Shown: positions 11,682-22,640 of the stretch, piece after piece
Layout of the letters: every line of letters begins with the position of its first letter
How positions within the stretch are numbered: position 1 is the stretch's first letter
Source: Misgurnus anguillicaudatus
Taxonomy: Eukaryota > Chordata > Actinopteri > Cypriniformes > Cobitidae
Assembly: GCF_027580225.2 (NCBI RefSeq)
Contig: NC_073348.2
Location: 40,180,501-40,244,500 of the forward strand
Length of the DNA stretch: 64,000 nt
Reading direction: 5' to 3'
Notes under the pieces: generated by a model
The model's database searches: none
Told to the model about the DNA's origin: nothing
The model's input: only the letters and a program-made list of their open reading frames with translations
Position numbers and translations under genes: made by a program

Positions 11682-12010
11682 GCTGTACCCGCATAGAAAC
11701 ACCCTGAAAACTCAATGGCAACACTGCTGTACTTGCAGAGAAACACCCAGTAAACTCCATGGCAAAACGGCTGTATCTACATAGAGATGCCATGGCAACC
11801 ATTTAGAACACTGCTGTACCGGCAACTGCATGGCAACCATTCACAACACTGCTATAACTGCAAAAAAACCCACCCTGGACACACCATGGCAACCAGTCAA
11901 AACACTGCTATACCCGCATAGAACCACCCTGGCAACTGCATGGCAACCATTCACAAAACTGCTATACCCCCATAGAGGCACCCTGGCAACCATCCACAAG
12001 CTCCCAACAC
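11682..12010 (+). repeat. Minisatellite (part 2, after the insertion)
   Basis: The same unit resumes after the fold-back insertion (CCATGGCAAAACGG, CATGGCAACCATTCACAACA, CCGCATAGAAACACC). Units here are more diverged and of less regular length than at 10.7-10.95 kb. The 70-codon ORF is a repeat artefact. Confidence 0.88.
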
Positions 12011-13400
12011 CTCATAAACAGCACACATCTACTTCTGTTTAATATTGCATACTATTTCTAAATGTCTTTAGACCTCATACATTCATTCATACTCTATTAA
12101 ACAAGCATGATACTTTATAATAATGAGTTTCCAAAAATATTCATTGAATCACATTATCATTGTAAAAAGATCTGTTATTATAAAGGACAGTTCTACAGTA
12201 TCTTACTCCAAATTTTCATTATCATTCGTGTTAGAAAACTAGAAGAGTTTTAATGCCTGTTATAGCACCGCAGGGCTTTATTTTTTTCTTTTGATTTAAT
12301 TTCCTCTCTCAAAGACAATTTCCTCTTTCCTCTCATTCCTGGTAGGATCACTCCAAATCCGCCACTTCACACGACAAATGGCTATTTCCACAGCGCCGCT
12401 CTGCTTGTCTAAACTGACACCTGTTCTCCTGCACTAATCTAGCGTTGACAAGAGCCGGGCTGCACTGAGCAAACTATTTATCCCCCCATGTAAATATCCA
12501 TTAGGCAGAAAAAGTGTCTCTTGGCACCGAGTTTCGTGGTTGTATTGCTCTCTCCTCAGAGGAAATGAGACTTCTGCCATTTCAGAGGTGTGATACAGAG
12601 AAAGCATGCAGCGCTGGCATGGCACCTGTCACCGTGTGAAGCGTGCTGACAACAGAAAGCGGACACGTCGAGGTCCTGTCGATATACCGACCAACGACTG
12701 ACTGATGGTATGCATGTGGTGCGGGATGAATATTTATCAGCGCTAATAAAGCATATAGCTTGGCTTGACTTGTCTACTGTAGGCGATCTAATATGTGTAC
12801 TGATCTGCATTGATCTTTAGATAATGTAGCGAGCAATGATGGGGAGCTAAACTGTGGCCTGTCAAACATAAGATATTTAAATTAATTAAACACTTAAAAT
12901 GCAGTATAAATTAATATAAGGTATACAGATTCAGAAGTGTGCTAAAATACTGTACATGTGTAGTAATAAAAATATAAACAATTAGAAAGAATCAGATTCA
13001 CTTTTACATAAACACCAGCACTGACAGTAATCCCACGTCTCAGATACAGCTACGCTACAGTCACGCTAAATATATTTAATCTAGAAACTCTTTGTAGTCA
13101 CTTCAACACCGCTAGCAAGATTTACATACAACACAAGAATTTATTCTCACTTCTTAGAAGATGTGTTGTTGTGGGAAGCGTCGCATTTATGTGGCTAAGC
13201 GGCTTTGCTTTCATGCATTTCGATACAGAGACAAAGGTCACGTATCAAGAGCATCTATGAATCATTCAGCTGTCAGGGAAATAAATAAATAAATATTCCT
13301 GTAAACGCTCTCTGATGAAACACAGACTCAATCGCAGTCGCATAGTGGGCCGTTCTGCAAAATCAGAAACTCTCAAGTTCTGCAACAATACAGAAAAATG
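12011..13400. other. Unassigned, unique-looking DNA
   Basis: Balanced composition around 12280-12720 with no obvious repeat symmetry, so conserved non-coding DNA is possible. Two overlapping minus-strand ORFs (63 and 84 codons) show no known domain. TAAATAAATAAATA occurs at about 13282. Confidence 0.35.
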
Positions 13401-13455
13401 ACTGGTGAACGGACAGACAGACAGACAGATACTTTATTAATCCCTCTGAGGGAAA
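13401..13455. repeat. (GACA)n plus ATACTTTATTAATCCCT tail-like fragment
   Basis: GGACAGACAGACAGACAGAT runs directly into ACTTTATTAATCCCTCTGAG. Fish genomes carry many copies of a similar GATA/GACA plus ACTTTATTRATCCC sequence, which I recall as the 3' tail of a non-LTR retroelement. Only about 50 bp is present. Confidence 0.4.
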
Positions 13456-13632
13456 TTGGTGAAATAACAGATGGATCGTTCAACAGATTATCTGTTGTGA
13501 CGTGTGCCAGAGACGCAAGCAATGCCGAGAGTCTGAGACCTTCTGTCATTCCCTAAAGGTTTTTAAAGATGAGAGATTACGTCACGGACACCACATGGCA
13601 ATTCAAAACTACACAATACACTTTATTCAGTT

Positions 13633-13800
13633 GGCCGCCATGTTGATTCCAAACCGAGGGTGTGAGAGATGATCGTCCAGAGCGTGCGCTTTAGAAATAT
13701 TGTCTTGTATCAGGATGTTGGTCATTCAGCCATCAAAACACAGAAAATACATCATTTTACAAATTTCCACAGGACGAAGAACCTCAGAAATCATGAATTG
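13633..13800. repeat. Left arm of a 2.2-kb inverted duplication
   Basis: Contains GGCCGCCATGTTGATTCC, GAGCGTGCGCTTTAGAAAT, GTTGGTCATTCAGCCATC and CACAGGACGAAGAACCTCAG. Their reverse complements occur in order at 14780-14843 and 15696-15800. This arm is uninterrupted and therefore preserves the pre-insertion sequence of the hAT target in the right arm. Confidence 0.88.
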
Positions 13801-13932
13801 CTAAAATAAGAAGAGAAAAGAGCACAGTGCAATGTGTACATACAATTTTTTTGGTTTTTGCCTATTGAATACTCATTAATTTCTAACGTTGTAAGCATGC
13901 ATACTTAAAAAAAAAAACTAATATACTCCTAA

Positions 13933-14601
13933 ACTGCAAAAAAAAAAGATTTTCAAGAATTTTTTTTTTAGTATTTTTGTCTTGTTTTCAGTAAAAATGT
14001 CAAAAAATTCTTAAATTAAGATGCTTTTGCTTGATGAGCAAAACCCCCCAAGAAAATAAGTCGAGTTTAAGTGATTTTGTGCATAAAACAAGCAAAAATC
14101 TGCCAATGGGGTAAGCAAAAATTTTTTGAAATTTTTCTTAAACACTAAATTCAAGAAAAATTTAATAAAAGTTAGCTTAGCCCCCCCCCCCCCACCCCCT
14201 TTTGCTTGTTTTATGCACAAAATCACTTAAACTTGATATTTTTGGTCTAAAAACTAGACTTATTTTATTTTGCTCATCAAGAAAAAGCATCTTAATATAA
14301 GAATGTTTAGATATTTTTACTGAAAACAAGAAAAAAATACTAAGATTTTTTGGTAACACTTTATTTTACGGTGTCTTTGTTACACGTTACAAGTCATTAT
14401 TATAGTAAAAACAGGTAATTATGCATTATTACATGCAACTAATCCTAAACCAAACCCTAATCCTAACCCCAACCCCAACCCTATAGTAAGTACATGTTGT
14501 TGATGATTATTACTTAGTACTTAAATATATAATTACACTGTAACAGTGATGCTGTAAAATAAAGTGTAACCGTTTTTTTTCTTGAAAATATGTTTTGCAG
14601 T
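13933..14601. mobile_element. Fold-back element with a poly-C loop, itself interrupted
   Basis: Termini ACTGCAAAAAAAAAAGATTT (left) and TTTTGCAGT (right) are inverted. Arm blocks CTTGTTTTCAGTAAAAAT, AAGTGATTTTGTGCATAAAA and TTGATGAGCAAAA recur inverted at 14215-14350. The loop has 13 consecutive C residues at 14181-14193 followed by ACCCCC. The right arm is interrupted by a second MITE at 14352-14571. The 60- and 71-codon ORFs here are chance frames. Confidence 0.8.
14352..14571. mobile_element. 220-bp MITE nested in the fold-back
   Basis: Termini GGTAACACTTTATTTTACGG and TGTAAAATAAAGTGTAACC are inverted. Flanks GATTTTTT (14344-14351) and GTTTTTTT (14572-14579) agree at 7 of 8 positions, compatible with an 8-bp TSD although the sequence is low complexity. 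The centre carries CCCTAATCCTAACCCCAACC, a telomere-like string. I recognise this as a common cyprinid MITE type. Confidence 0.78.
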
Positions 14602-14779
14602 GTATGACTACAGTAAATAGATATCTTTAATTCATACAAATTACAAAAACGCAAAACATGAATATGTTAAAAACTTTATGTTTTTTAAGCACATTGACCA
14701 GAATCAACAAAAGCAGAATTCATTTCTTAAATAACATTTGTACAAAACTTCAGGGGTTCATATTCTAATTTTAATAATC

Positions 14780-15800
14780 CACGTTTTCTGAGGTTCTTTG
14801 TCCTGTGGAAATGTATAAAATTATGTATTTTCTGTGTTTTGATCAGAGCGGGACAGTAACGGAGTACATTTACTTGAGTACAGTACTTACAGTAAGTCCA
14901 ATTTTGAGGGATCTCTACTTTACTCGAGTATCATTTTTTTTAATGATAGTTTTCGCTTCAAGTGTTTGCTGTGTTTACCAAAACAAAACTTCATCACCGC
15001 CTACAAAAATTCCACCCCTTGAGCGGCAGGGATCAATGGTGATTCCAGATTATTGTTGTTCAAAATTAATTACTCGTCAAAACATCACACTCTTACAAAC
15101 TCAGCATCACAAGACAGGTTTAAGACTCATTCATTTCTTAATTTATGCCAGGAGTGCAAAATAATTAATCTGTAATGTTCGTTATTTTGAACAGGAATCC
15201 TCACTCATAAAACATTAATTCTCGTCTTCTCCGGTTTATTTATGTTCAAATACATAACATTTACAGAATCCGCCAGGGCTATTAGTACAATGGTGAGCAT
15301 ATTTGGGGAAATAATGATTAATTATCACATGTTAGTAAAATATTTAGTCATACAGAATAAGATTTCTATTCATTTTCCACTGAATTATGCGATCTGAAGA
15401 GCGCAAACAGTGTACAAGCAAGATATGCGTTTCCTCTTCCTGATTTGCATCAGAATTGACCTCAAAGCTCTATCATTTGCTGTACAGCTGTCAATCATCT
15501 CACGTGGTTTAACTTGCACTGTGGCAGTAGTAATGCAATATGTACCCTTGATACTCAAGTACTTTTAAAAACAAGTACTTCAGTACTTTTACTTAAGTAG
15601 ACATCTGACTCTAGTACTTTTACTTGTACTTGAGTAAAATTAAGCAAGGGGTATCTGTACTTTTACTCATGTAATAAAGCTCTGTAACACCTCTGATTTT
15701 GATGGCTGAATGACCAACAGCTTGATACAAAACAGTAAGTTTAAAGCGCACGCTCGGGACGTCCATCCCATACAGCCTCGCATTGGCGGCAACATGGCTG
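14780..15800. repeat. Right arm of the inverted duplication (with hAT insertion)
   Basis: TTTCTGAGGTTCTTTGTCCT and TGTATTTTCTGTGTTTTGAT (14780-14843), then GGCTGAATGACCAAC, AAAGCGCACGCTC and CAACATGG (15704-15800), are the inverted counterpart of 13633-13800. The arm is split at 14843/15696 by the hAT-like element. Confidence 0.88.
14844..15695. mobile_element. hAT-like non-autonomous element, 852 bp
   Basis: Begins CAGAGCGGGACAGTAACGGA and ends CTCTGTAACACCTCTG. Inverted subterminal blocks are rich in GTACTTTTACTTGAGTA-type sequence, a terminus I recognise as a teleost hAT-type repeat. Flanked by GTTTTGAT (14836-14843) and ATTTTGAT (15696-15703), 7 of 8 identical. The uninterrupted arm at 13633-13800 contains the joined empty site, confirming the boundaries. 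The 119-codon ORF at 14805 begins outside the element and runs into it, so it is not a gene. Confidence 0.9.
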
Positions 15801-18128
15801 CTGGCTGATTAAGGTGTACACTGTAATTTAACAATGTTATTGCAGCTGGGTTGCCGTAGATTTAAATTTATGTTATTTACTGGCAAGAGTTTGTTCAAAG
15901 TTAAATAAATTTTAAACGCTTCCCAAGACTCACTGCAATTTACCATTTCATTCTGATGTATAATTGGTACCCAATTTTCATAAACTTGTTCTCAGTTCAA
16001 CATCTTATTTTTCAATCATGAATTTCACATCTGTTTTGTGAATATGTCTTCGAATAAGACTTGACAGATTTTGTTGTTTGTTTTAGGCTTCAATTAAAAT
16101 GCTCAGAACTTTTAGTGTTGTAAATGAAATCTTTGCTCTCCAACAGCTTACAAAAAATCTGATCTGAGACAAAAGGTCAAAACTGGTTCCATTAATGGAG
16201 ATTTCCAAAGATAAATTGTTTTAGGTTTGCAATTGTGCTTGTATATTTATCATCTTGTTGTGTGGGTTAAAAGTATTCATTAATAATGTCCTGCATGGAT
16301 CATAATCACAAAAAAATCCATTGGTGTACAGTGAAATGTTTTTATCCACTTCTGCTTTCTTAAACGTTACAGCTGTTGCTTCAGGCTCAGCGTGATCAGG
16401 CATCCTCACAACATTGAGTCCGCTGTCAGTGTTTTTGGTCTACAAAGGATCTACAGTCACATGTGCCGCCGTTCAGACTCTCAACACCGCTGTGTGCTTT
16501 GTTTCAGAGGTGACAAATGAAGCTTTGAGCAGGATAAATAAAGAGTCCCACAAGACCCGCAAGAGAAATTGGGTCGGAAAAATCAAATCACTGACGGCAA
16601 GAACAGAGCCCTCCAAAATGTTGACAAAAAAGGTTTTTAAATCATCATCCCATCTGAAAGAGCTAACAGAGCTCTGATGAAGTGAGGACGGTTTGCTACA
16701 TGAATCCAGAAGCTCCCTGGACATTTCTGTTTAAAAGAGAAACACAAAACCACAGATGCACACGGCAAAGAAAATAAATCAATCAAGATTTTTTATGAAA
16801 AAGGATTTTCATATCACAAAAATAAGGCTTTCAGTTCTTAAGAGTCCGAGACAGATTATTGCATTTCTCATTAGATGACAATCTATAAAAGTTTTAAATC
16901 CTTGTCACCTGTGAGACAGGATCAGGCTCAAATCTCACATGGTTAATCATTTCATTAAATAGCTCAGCATAGACGCCTGAATGACAAACAGCATACAGCG
17001 CTCGCACCTTTCTGCTTATGCATAAAACATGCATGAAATGACAAAGAAACGGGTTGAACTTCATAGCGTGAGCTCGATAAACTGTGACTACACGCATTCA
17101 CACCCTGAATGGAAAACCTTCAGGGAGTTTAAGCTGCGTGATCCGGAGTCACTTCACATTTGTACCTCTTGATAAGCCAAAGGCCAATATGAAAATCCCT
17201 ATTGTCTGTAGACACAAAGAGTTTGATAGCAACGCATTTATGAATAGAGAGCCGTCAAGAGCACACAGCAGACAGTAAATTCAACCAGAAACCTCTGACA
17301 AGACAAGAAGCGAGCAGCTTAATGAAATCTAATTGAAGTAAAGACAGAAGCATACGTAGGTGATTTGGATAATAGCTCGTTGTATCAACGAGTGATCACG
17401 AATGATTAATTTACTAGGTGGAGGGTCTCGCACTGTGCCAGTCTTATCGAAATGAGCACGCCCGGATAATATGTATCATCACAGACAACCGCAAAGCCTT
17501 CATTTGTGCTTTTCTGGACAAATCCCAAAGACTAACAACAGAGAAGAAAGCCGATAGACGCAAGGATTGGCTACACTACATGACCCACGACGTCGTAATG
17601 AATGCTTCTGACCGGGCCCTTAATGCCAGCGAAGACAAATCGTAATGCTTGGGCAGAAAATGTCATTTTGGAGAATAGTGTGGTAATTTGTGACGGCATT
17701 TCGGTTCCAGTATGACAATACCCCTGTCGATGTAACAAAGTCCAGAATAAACGGGTTTATAAGTTTTGTGTGAATGAACTTGACAGGTCTGCACAAAACC
17801 CAGACCTTAACACCACCGGAGACAAGAGCAATTGCTTTCCAAATCCCATTCAACTTTAAATTGGGATCAGATGGTTGACGTTTAAATACATTATTCTATA
17901 TTAATGCAGCGGGTTGCCAGATTGCTTAGCAACACAAAATAGCCTACAGTCTAATGAACTACATTATTGCTGTAAACTCACAACATCGCTTGAGCCAACA
18001 CGACTGCATGCGGCTTTTTGGCTCAAACTGAAGCAAAGCGGTGTTTTGACAAAGCCACAGTGTTTGGGAGATGAAGTCGAGGTATGAATAGATCATTCAG
18101 TTTTCTGCATAATAAACTGGGTTAGGAG
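15801..18128. other. Unassigned DNA; weak exon-like segments
   Basis: No confident gene. One stretch at about 16505-16677 follows TGTGCTTTGTTTCAG, a good splice-acceptor shape. It encodes a Lys/Arg/Ser-rich frame closing at a TGA, but no family is recognised and a shadow ORF runs on the other strand. A 75-codon plus ORF at 17418-17645 is likewise unassigned. Confidence 0.3.
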
Positions 18129-19573
18129 TAGGGTTGCAAAGGAGCAGAAAGTGTCCGGTAAATTTCTGAAAGCTTTCAATGGGAACTTAATCTGGGGAAC
18201 TTTGGAAAAAATCCAAATTGGAAACTTAACAGGAATTATTTGGAAATGTATATACAGTAAACTATACTAGTCAACTTTTGAAGTGAATCAAAAAGGTTCA
18301 TCAAAGTTGTCCCAAGACCAGAATGCATAATATTTTAAATACTTTTATGAAAGGTTTTGATCCACTTCAAATGTTGACTAATATATATATATCATACACA
18401 AACATAAATAAACATTTAGTTTGGTCATAAGAAGCATGCAAGGTATTACAAATGTTAAAAATAATGTCTTTAATTGTAAGTAGAACTTTAATTCATTTTT
18501 TCATTGAGTAACACAAAAGCATAATAAACATTATTATAATAGTGCTAGCTTACATTTGGATATCTGATTTACTAACTAGCTACTGTATAAACAAATTAGG
18601 GTATTTGCTAGCAGTGGCGGCTGGTGACTGCTCATCCGAGGGGCGCAAATTCAAAATAAGTGTTCGGAGTGTCATGTGTTCACAAAATATACCTTAAACA
18701 GTAAACTCTGATTACGCATGAGATTATACGAGTATCTGGCAAACGTGAGCGTCTCTTTTATCATAAACCCTTTAGACGCATCTGCAAAAGGCACTTATTT
18801 TGACAAGACACGTGATGCACATAGGATCACTCAACACGCAGAACACATATTTTAAAATTACGAACCAAACACATGATGGACTACATACATGTTTTGACAA
18901 ACTTTGCATCGAGTATTGCTACAATGCAGCAAGTGTGGCTTCAGTGGTAGTCAAGGCCTGGAAATGGAGGTTAAGTGATATATGGAGGATTTTTTTTTAT
19001 TTTGGGGGGTGAGTGTGTATGGGGGTGCTCTAAGCGAATTCACGCGTTTAAGACCATAAAACATTTTTTGTTACATACAGCAAACATCTCACTATCTGCT
19101 TGCTGCCTGTCCGCTGATCAAATTGTAAAAAAACGCGATCTGTGTAGACAGCCCAGGCTCCACAAACTGCTAGAAAAACACAGTGGCCAAACCTAGCACC
19201 ACGAAACATAACAAAGTGTTCCAGCCAATAAACGACAAGAAGGATTTGGGGGTGGGGCACGTTCATGATGAAAGCACAGAAGGGAGGGGGAGGAGTTAGC
19301 TACGCTCCGTTTGTTTGAAAACAGTTCAAACATCAACAAAAAGTGACGTCACACAGATTCGCTTAGAGAACCTTTAATGATCTCACCTAAATGTTTTGTC
19401 AGTCAGTATATTTGTCTTTACAATGGCATAATGTTGTTGCATTATACATTTAAGTTCCCTGTCATGGGCAACTCTGAATATATTTCACATTTCTTATGTA
19501 AATTTCCATATATTCCAGTTAATTCCCATGGAAAGTTTCCACCCTTGAAAATTCCCAGAATTTTGCAAGCCTT
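18129..19573. mobile_element. hAT-like element (TAGGGTTGCAAA terminus), degenerate right end
   Basis: The left end TAGGGTTGCAAAGGAGC at 18129 is followed by blocks such as AATGGGAACTTAATCTGGGG and GGAAACTTAACAGGAAT. The right end near 19500-19573 carries CCATGGAAAGTTTCC and AATTTTGCAAGCC, the inverted counterpart with decayed last bases. No TSD remains. The same terminus occurs in the 73-bp mini element at 63614-63686. A CAGTGGCGGCTGGTGAC motif at 18612 may mark a further insertion whose partner end I could not find. Confidence 0.6.
19024..19377. mobile_element. Fold-back/TIR element nested in the 18-19.6 kb repeat
   Basis: Left GGTGCTCTAAGCGAATTCAC and right ATTCGCTTAGAGAACCTTTA are inverted termini. 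The interior includes a G-rich run (GGGAGGGGGAGGAG) and GACGTCAC. ORFs of 72-73 codons on both strands are chance frames. Confidence 0.6.
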
Positions 19574-20117
19574 GATAAAATAGCATTTTAACACCGCAAA
19601 TCTGCAAACATTACCTATTAAAGGCCCACAGGAATACGTCAGTCACCAGCTAAGCTAATGGCAAGCTAAGCTGCTGTCGAATCACAACACACTAAACAAA
19701 CTACACAATCAGAACTCGATACGTATTTCTGAAGGAGGGACTTCATAGAACAAGGAAGACATCAGACCGTTTTGAGGACAATGAAAACAGCGCTATACAG
19801 ATAAGTCACTTGTGTAAAAAATACCGTGTTTTTTTACACCTGAAACCTGAACACATGTTATTTTGCACACTGTAAACACAATCAAAGCTTCAAAAACACA
19901 GAAAGAACAGGAGCTTTAAATCCATTTGATTCCGGTTAATTAACTCTTCTGCTGTGATTTATAAAAGAAAAGGCTGAATAAATGCCAAAGCGCAGTTAAA
20001 CATCCACACGCAAGTTTTCAATCTAATCATGATTTAAACACATCATTGACTCTGTAAATTAAACACACAGCTGAAGACTGACCACAGAAGCTTTAATAAG
20101 AGAGAATTAGAGGACCA

Positions 20118-20118
<1 letters not shown>
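19574..20118. other. Unassigned intergenic DNA
   Basis: Nothing recognisable; ends at the microsatellite. Confidence 0.3.

Positions 20119-20184
<66 letters not shown>
20119..20184. repeat. (CA)33 microsatellite
   Basis: 66 bp of uninterrupted CA dinucleotides. The minus-strand 62-codon ORF reading through it is a (Cys-Val)n artefact. Likely polymorphic. Confidence 0.98.
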
Positions 20185-20187
<3 letters not shown>

Positions 20188-21270
20188 AAGCTGTTGAAGT
20201 GAAGCCTTTGAAGAGCACTTATCTATACTAATAAACGTCCACGGTGGTCCAGCTCGCTCCATGAACACATGTAAAAGAGCTCTCATAAAAGACACATATT
20301 TAATGCGCTACTATCTCTTAGTTATTTTTTTATACATTTCAAAGCAATATATCCATATTGCATAGACTGATAAGAAATGAGAGAACGAGGTTTGGCTCTC
20401 ATCCCAGTTGTGGTGAAATTATGTTTCTTTCTCCTTTTTCCTTTAACAGGATGCATTTTAAGCTTTACTTTATTGCATTCATGAGGGAGTATCACACGCG
20501 GCTAAAGAATGTGTGTTTTTCCTCCTCTCCAATCAAAAGCGTCCAACATCTTTGATTACAGCGCGTCTGAAATTGCTGTTTACTGGCCGTCCAGACACGA
20601 CTTCTGTCTGATTTAAAGCCTTTCATTCATCTGAGGAAGTGTGTGATTTTTGAAGATAACCTCCTATTTGGGCTATGAACGGCCCATCAGAGTCTGACCG
20701 TCTGTTACAGCCGAACTGTTATCTGTTACTTTGAAAAAGACCAATGACTTTTACATATAAACAGTTATTCACATCTCTGTGTGCTGATACGCAACAAGGT
20801 GGGTTATACCAGTTAAATTTGCAGATTATACAAACATCACAGGCTGTAGGATAAATCAGAAAAAATGCAATAGATCTTAAAACATGGTAGGTGAGTAGGC
20901 ACCACCCATACAGTAGTAGATGAAGGGATAAATAAAGGCCTATAATCGGTACTGGCAGATGCCCACTATCAGACATTGGCGATTGTTTAAAAAAAGCTGA
21001 CTTTCAAGGTAGATGAGATACAGTATAAATCCTATTATGGTATAAATGTTAAAAAGCCTTGGGATAAACTGCCAAGAATGCCTACAACATTTCTCTGTAA
21101 CTATAAACGTACACAAGCTGAATTACGAGAGAAAAAAGTTTAAGCTATCATGTTTAACACACGTTTTTAGATGTGACGTGAACGGACGCAGAATGATGCA
21201 ATGTTTATCGAAATACAAAAACCATATCACCATTATTGAAATAATAATTATATATATATATTATATAATA
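20185..21270. other. Unassigned intergenic DNA
   Basis: No supported exon. The right end becomes a TA-rich tract (21248-21270), which is the insertion context of the following hairpin-ended element. Confidence 0.35.
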
Positions 21271-21275
21271 TTTAA

Positions 21276-21410
21276 GCAATATCGCTCGAGTAGGAGTGTG
21301 ATGTGGCTCTATATCATCACGGCTGTGATTAGGCCAGAGGCACGAGGTCGTAGGCAGTCACAGCCGTGATGATGTAGAGCTATATCACACGACTCCGAGA
21401 GCGATATTGC
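21276..21410. repeat. Terminal hairpin of family A copy 1
   Basis: Near-perfect inverted repeat from GCAATATCGCTC to GAGCGATATTGC. Inner arms TCTATATCATCACGGCTGTG and CACAGCCGTGATGATGTAGA pair around a short loop near 21340. The copy at 49091-49211 has the same hairpin. Confidence 0.95.
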
Positions 21411-21492
21411 TTTTATACAACAGTTCGACGGCACACGTTTGAAAAACGAAAACTAGAAAACAACAACGGAGTTATTTTAAAAGCCTCTTTGT

Positions 21493-21816
21493 TTGAGAAC
21501 TACTTCTTCCGCCACGGATTTGAGGGCGGCCAGAATGACAGGTAAAACTTTCGGCTGCTTTGAAGCTCATAACAACTCAATGGACGGAAAAGCCGTTTCT
21601 TTATATTACCGTTTCTTGGTCACAAAGTGTAGTTTTAAGATTAGTTCAGTCGAGAATGTATCTGTATTATATTTAAATCTGCAGTCGATTAGTAAAGATA
21701 GCGCCTGTTTGAACGTTTGCTTAGTGAGATTCGGTACAAATGAGAACCAAAGCATGAGCGGACATCAGTGTTCACTCGCCCCGCTGACCACCGCCCTCTC
21801 TGGGCTACATTTCTGA
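21493..21816 (+). other. 107-codon open frame inside family A, probably not a gene
   Basis: A frame beginning non-canonically and containing MTGKTFGCFEAH and LVRFGTNENQSMS is preserved at equal length in the inverted copy (48685-49008). I count about five nucleotide differences. Four change the residue (Asn/Lys, Gly/Arg, Thr/Ile, Phe/Leu) and one is silent. That pattern shows a young duplicate and gives no sign of purifying selection. No domain recognised. Confidence 0.35.
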
Positions 21817-22640
21817 AAGGGATTCCCCGGCTCTCCTGTTGGCCTTGTTTGTTTATGATCGTCAAAATGAGATCAAATCAGCAGTATTTGGTGTCATGAT
21901 CAAACTATTACTTGTTTTTTAATTCATATTTAGTGTCTTTTGTGTTGTTATTGTTTTGGCGCGAGGTAAAAGTTAATAAAACTATTTGTATAACGTTACT
22001 ATTGCTTTCTCATTTATTCTTAACGCGATACGAGCACTCGATTATTATTATTAAACTTTGTTCTGGTCAGTACTATACAAAACGGTTTTTTATAAGTGTC
22101 AGAGATATGTTTTTGCATGCTGCTTATAAATATATCAGTGGCGATATCTCATAACATGTTTTAATAGTCACGTCACGATAAAGTAAATGATCAATGTCCA
22201 CATTTAAAAGCTGCGGGGCTTACCTGCAGTTCCACGGTGTTTTCGCGTTCTGATAAGAGATATAGCTCCAGAAAAAGTGTGTTTATATTCCTCTTTCCAA
22301 GTGTTAATCGTCCACACGATGTGACAAGACATTTCTCCCATTAACTTTAACGTAACATCCAAGAGCGCTGATCTTTGACGGAATATTACTTCTGATTGGG
22401 GATTCACAGACTGATTTATGAGCTAGTAAACTAATGAGACACACACACGGAGAGTGATTCAAACAGGGCGTCTGTGTTTTTCCATTCAGAGATGAGCCTG
22501 CTTAGGACCTCCATTCACTAGGTGGCGGAATAATACTAAAGGTGAAGCGGTTACAGTGCCGATATCAGTACAATATCGTATAGCTCTTAGCCAATCAGAT
22601 TCGAGAACCAGAAAGAACTGTTGTATAAATATATATGTAA

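Larger units (their letters stand above)
21276..22628 (-). mobile_element. Hairpin-ended element, family A copy 1 (Helentron/HINE-like?)
   Basis: A 1.35-kb repeat whose inverted second copy lies at 47871-49211. One terminus is a long hairpin (21276-21410). Just inside it is TTATACAACAGTTC, whose inverse GAACTGTTGTATAA forms the opposite terminus at about 22615-22628. Inverted repeats placed asymmetrically, terminal on one side and internal to a stem-loop on the other, are the architecture described for Helitron2/Helentron elements and their non-autonomous HINEs. That assignment is inference, and no Rep/helicase coding is present. Strand is given with the hairpin as the 3' end. The copy sits in TA-rich DNA. 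Confidence 0.7.

Noticed and set aside
14805..15164. 119-codon ORF
   Set aside because: It crosses the left terminus of the hAT element at 14844, so it is composed of flank plus transposon.
16414..16724. Overlapping ORFs of 87 (plus) and 83 (minus) codons
   Set aside because: Mutually overlapping, non-ATG starts, no recognisable domain; only the upstream acceptor-like TTTGTTTCAG is suggestive.
20107..20295. 62-codon (Cys-Val)n ORF
   Set aside because: Pure reading of the (CA)33 microsatellite.
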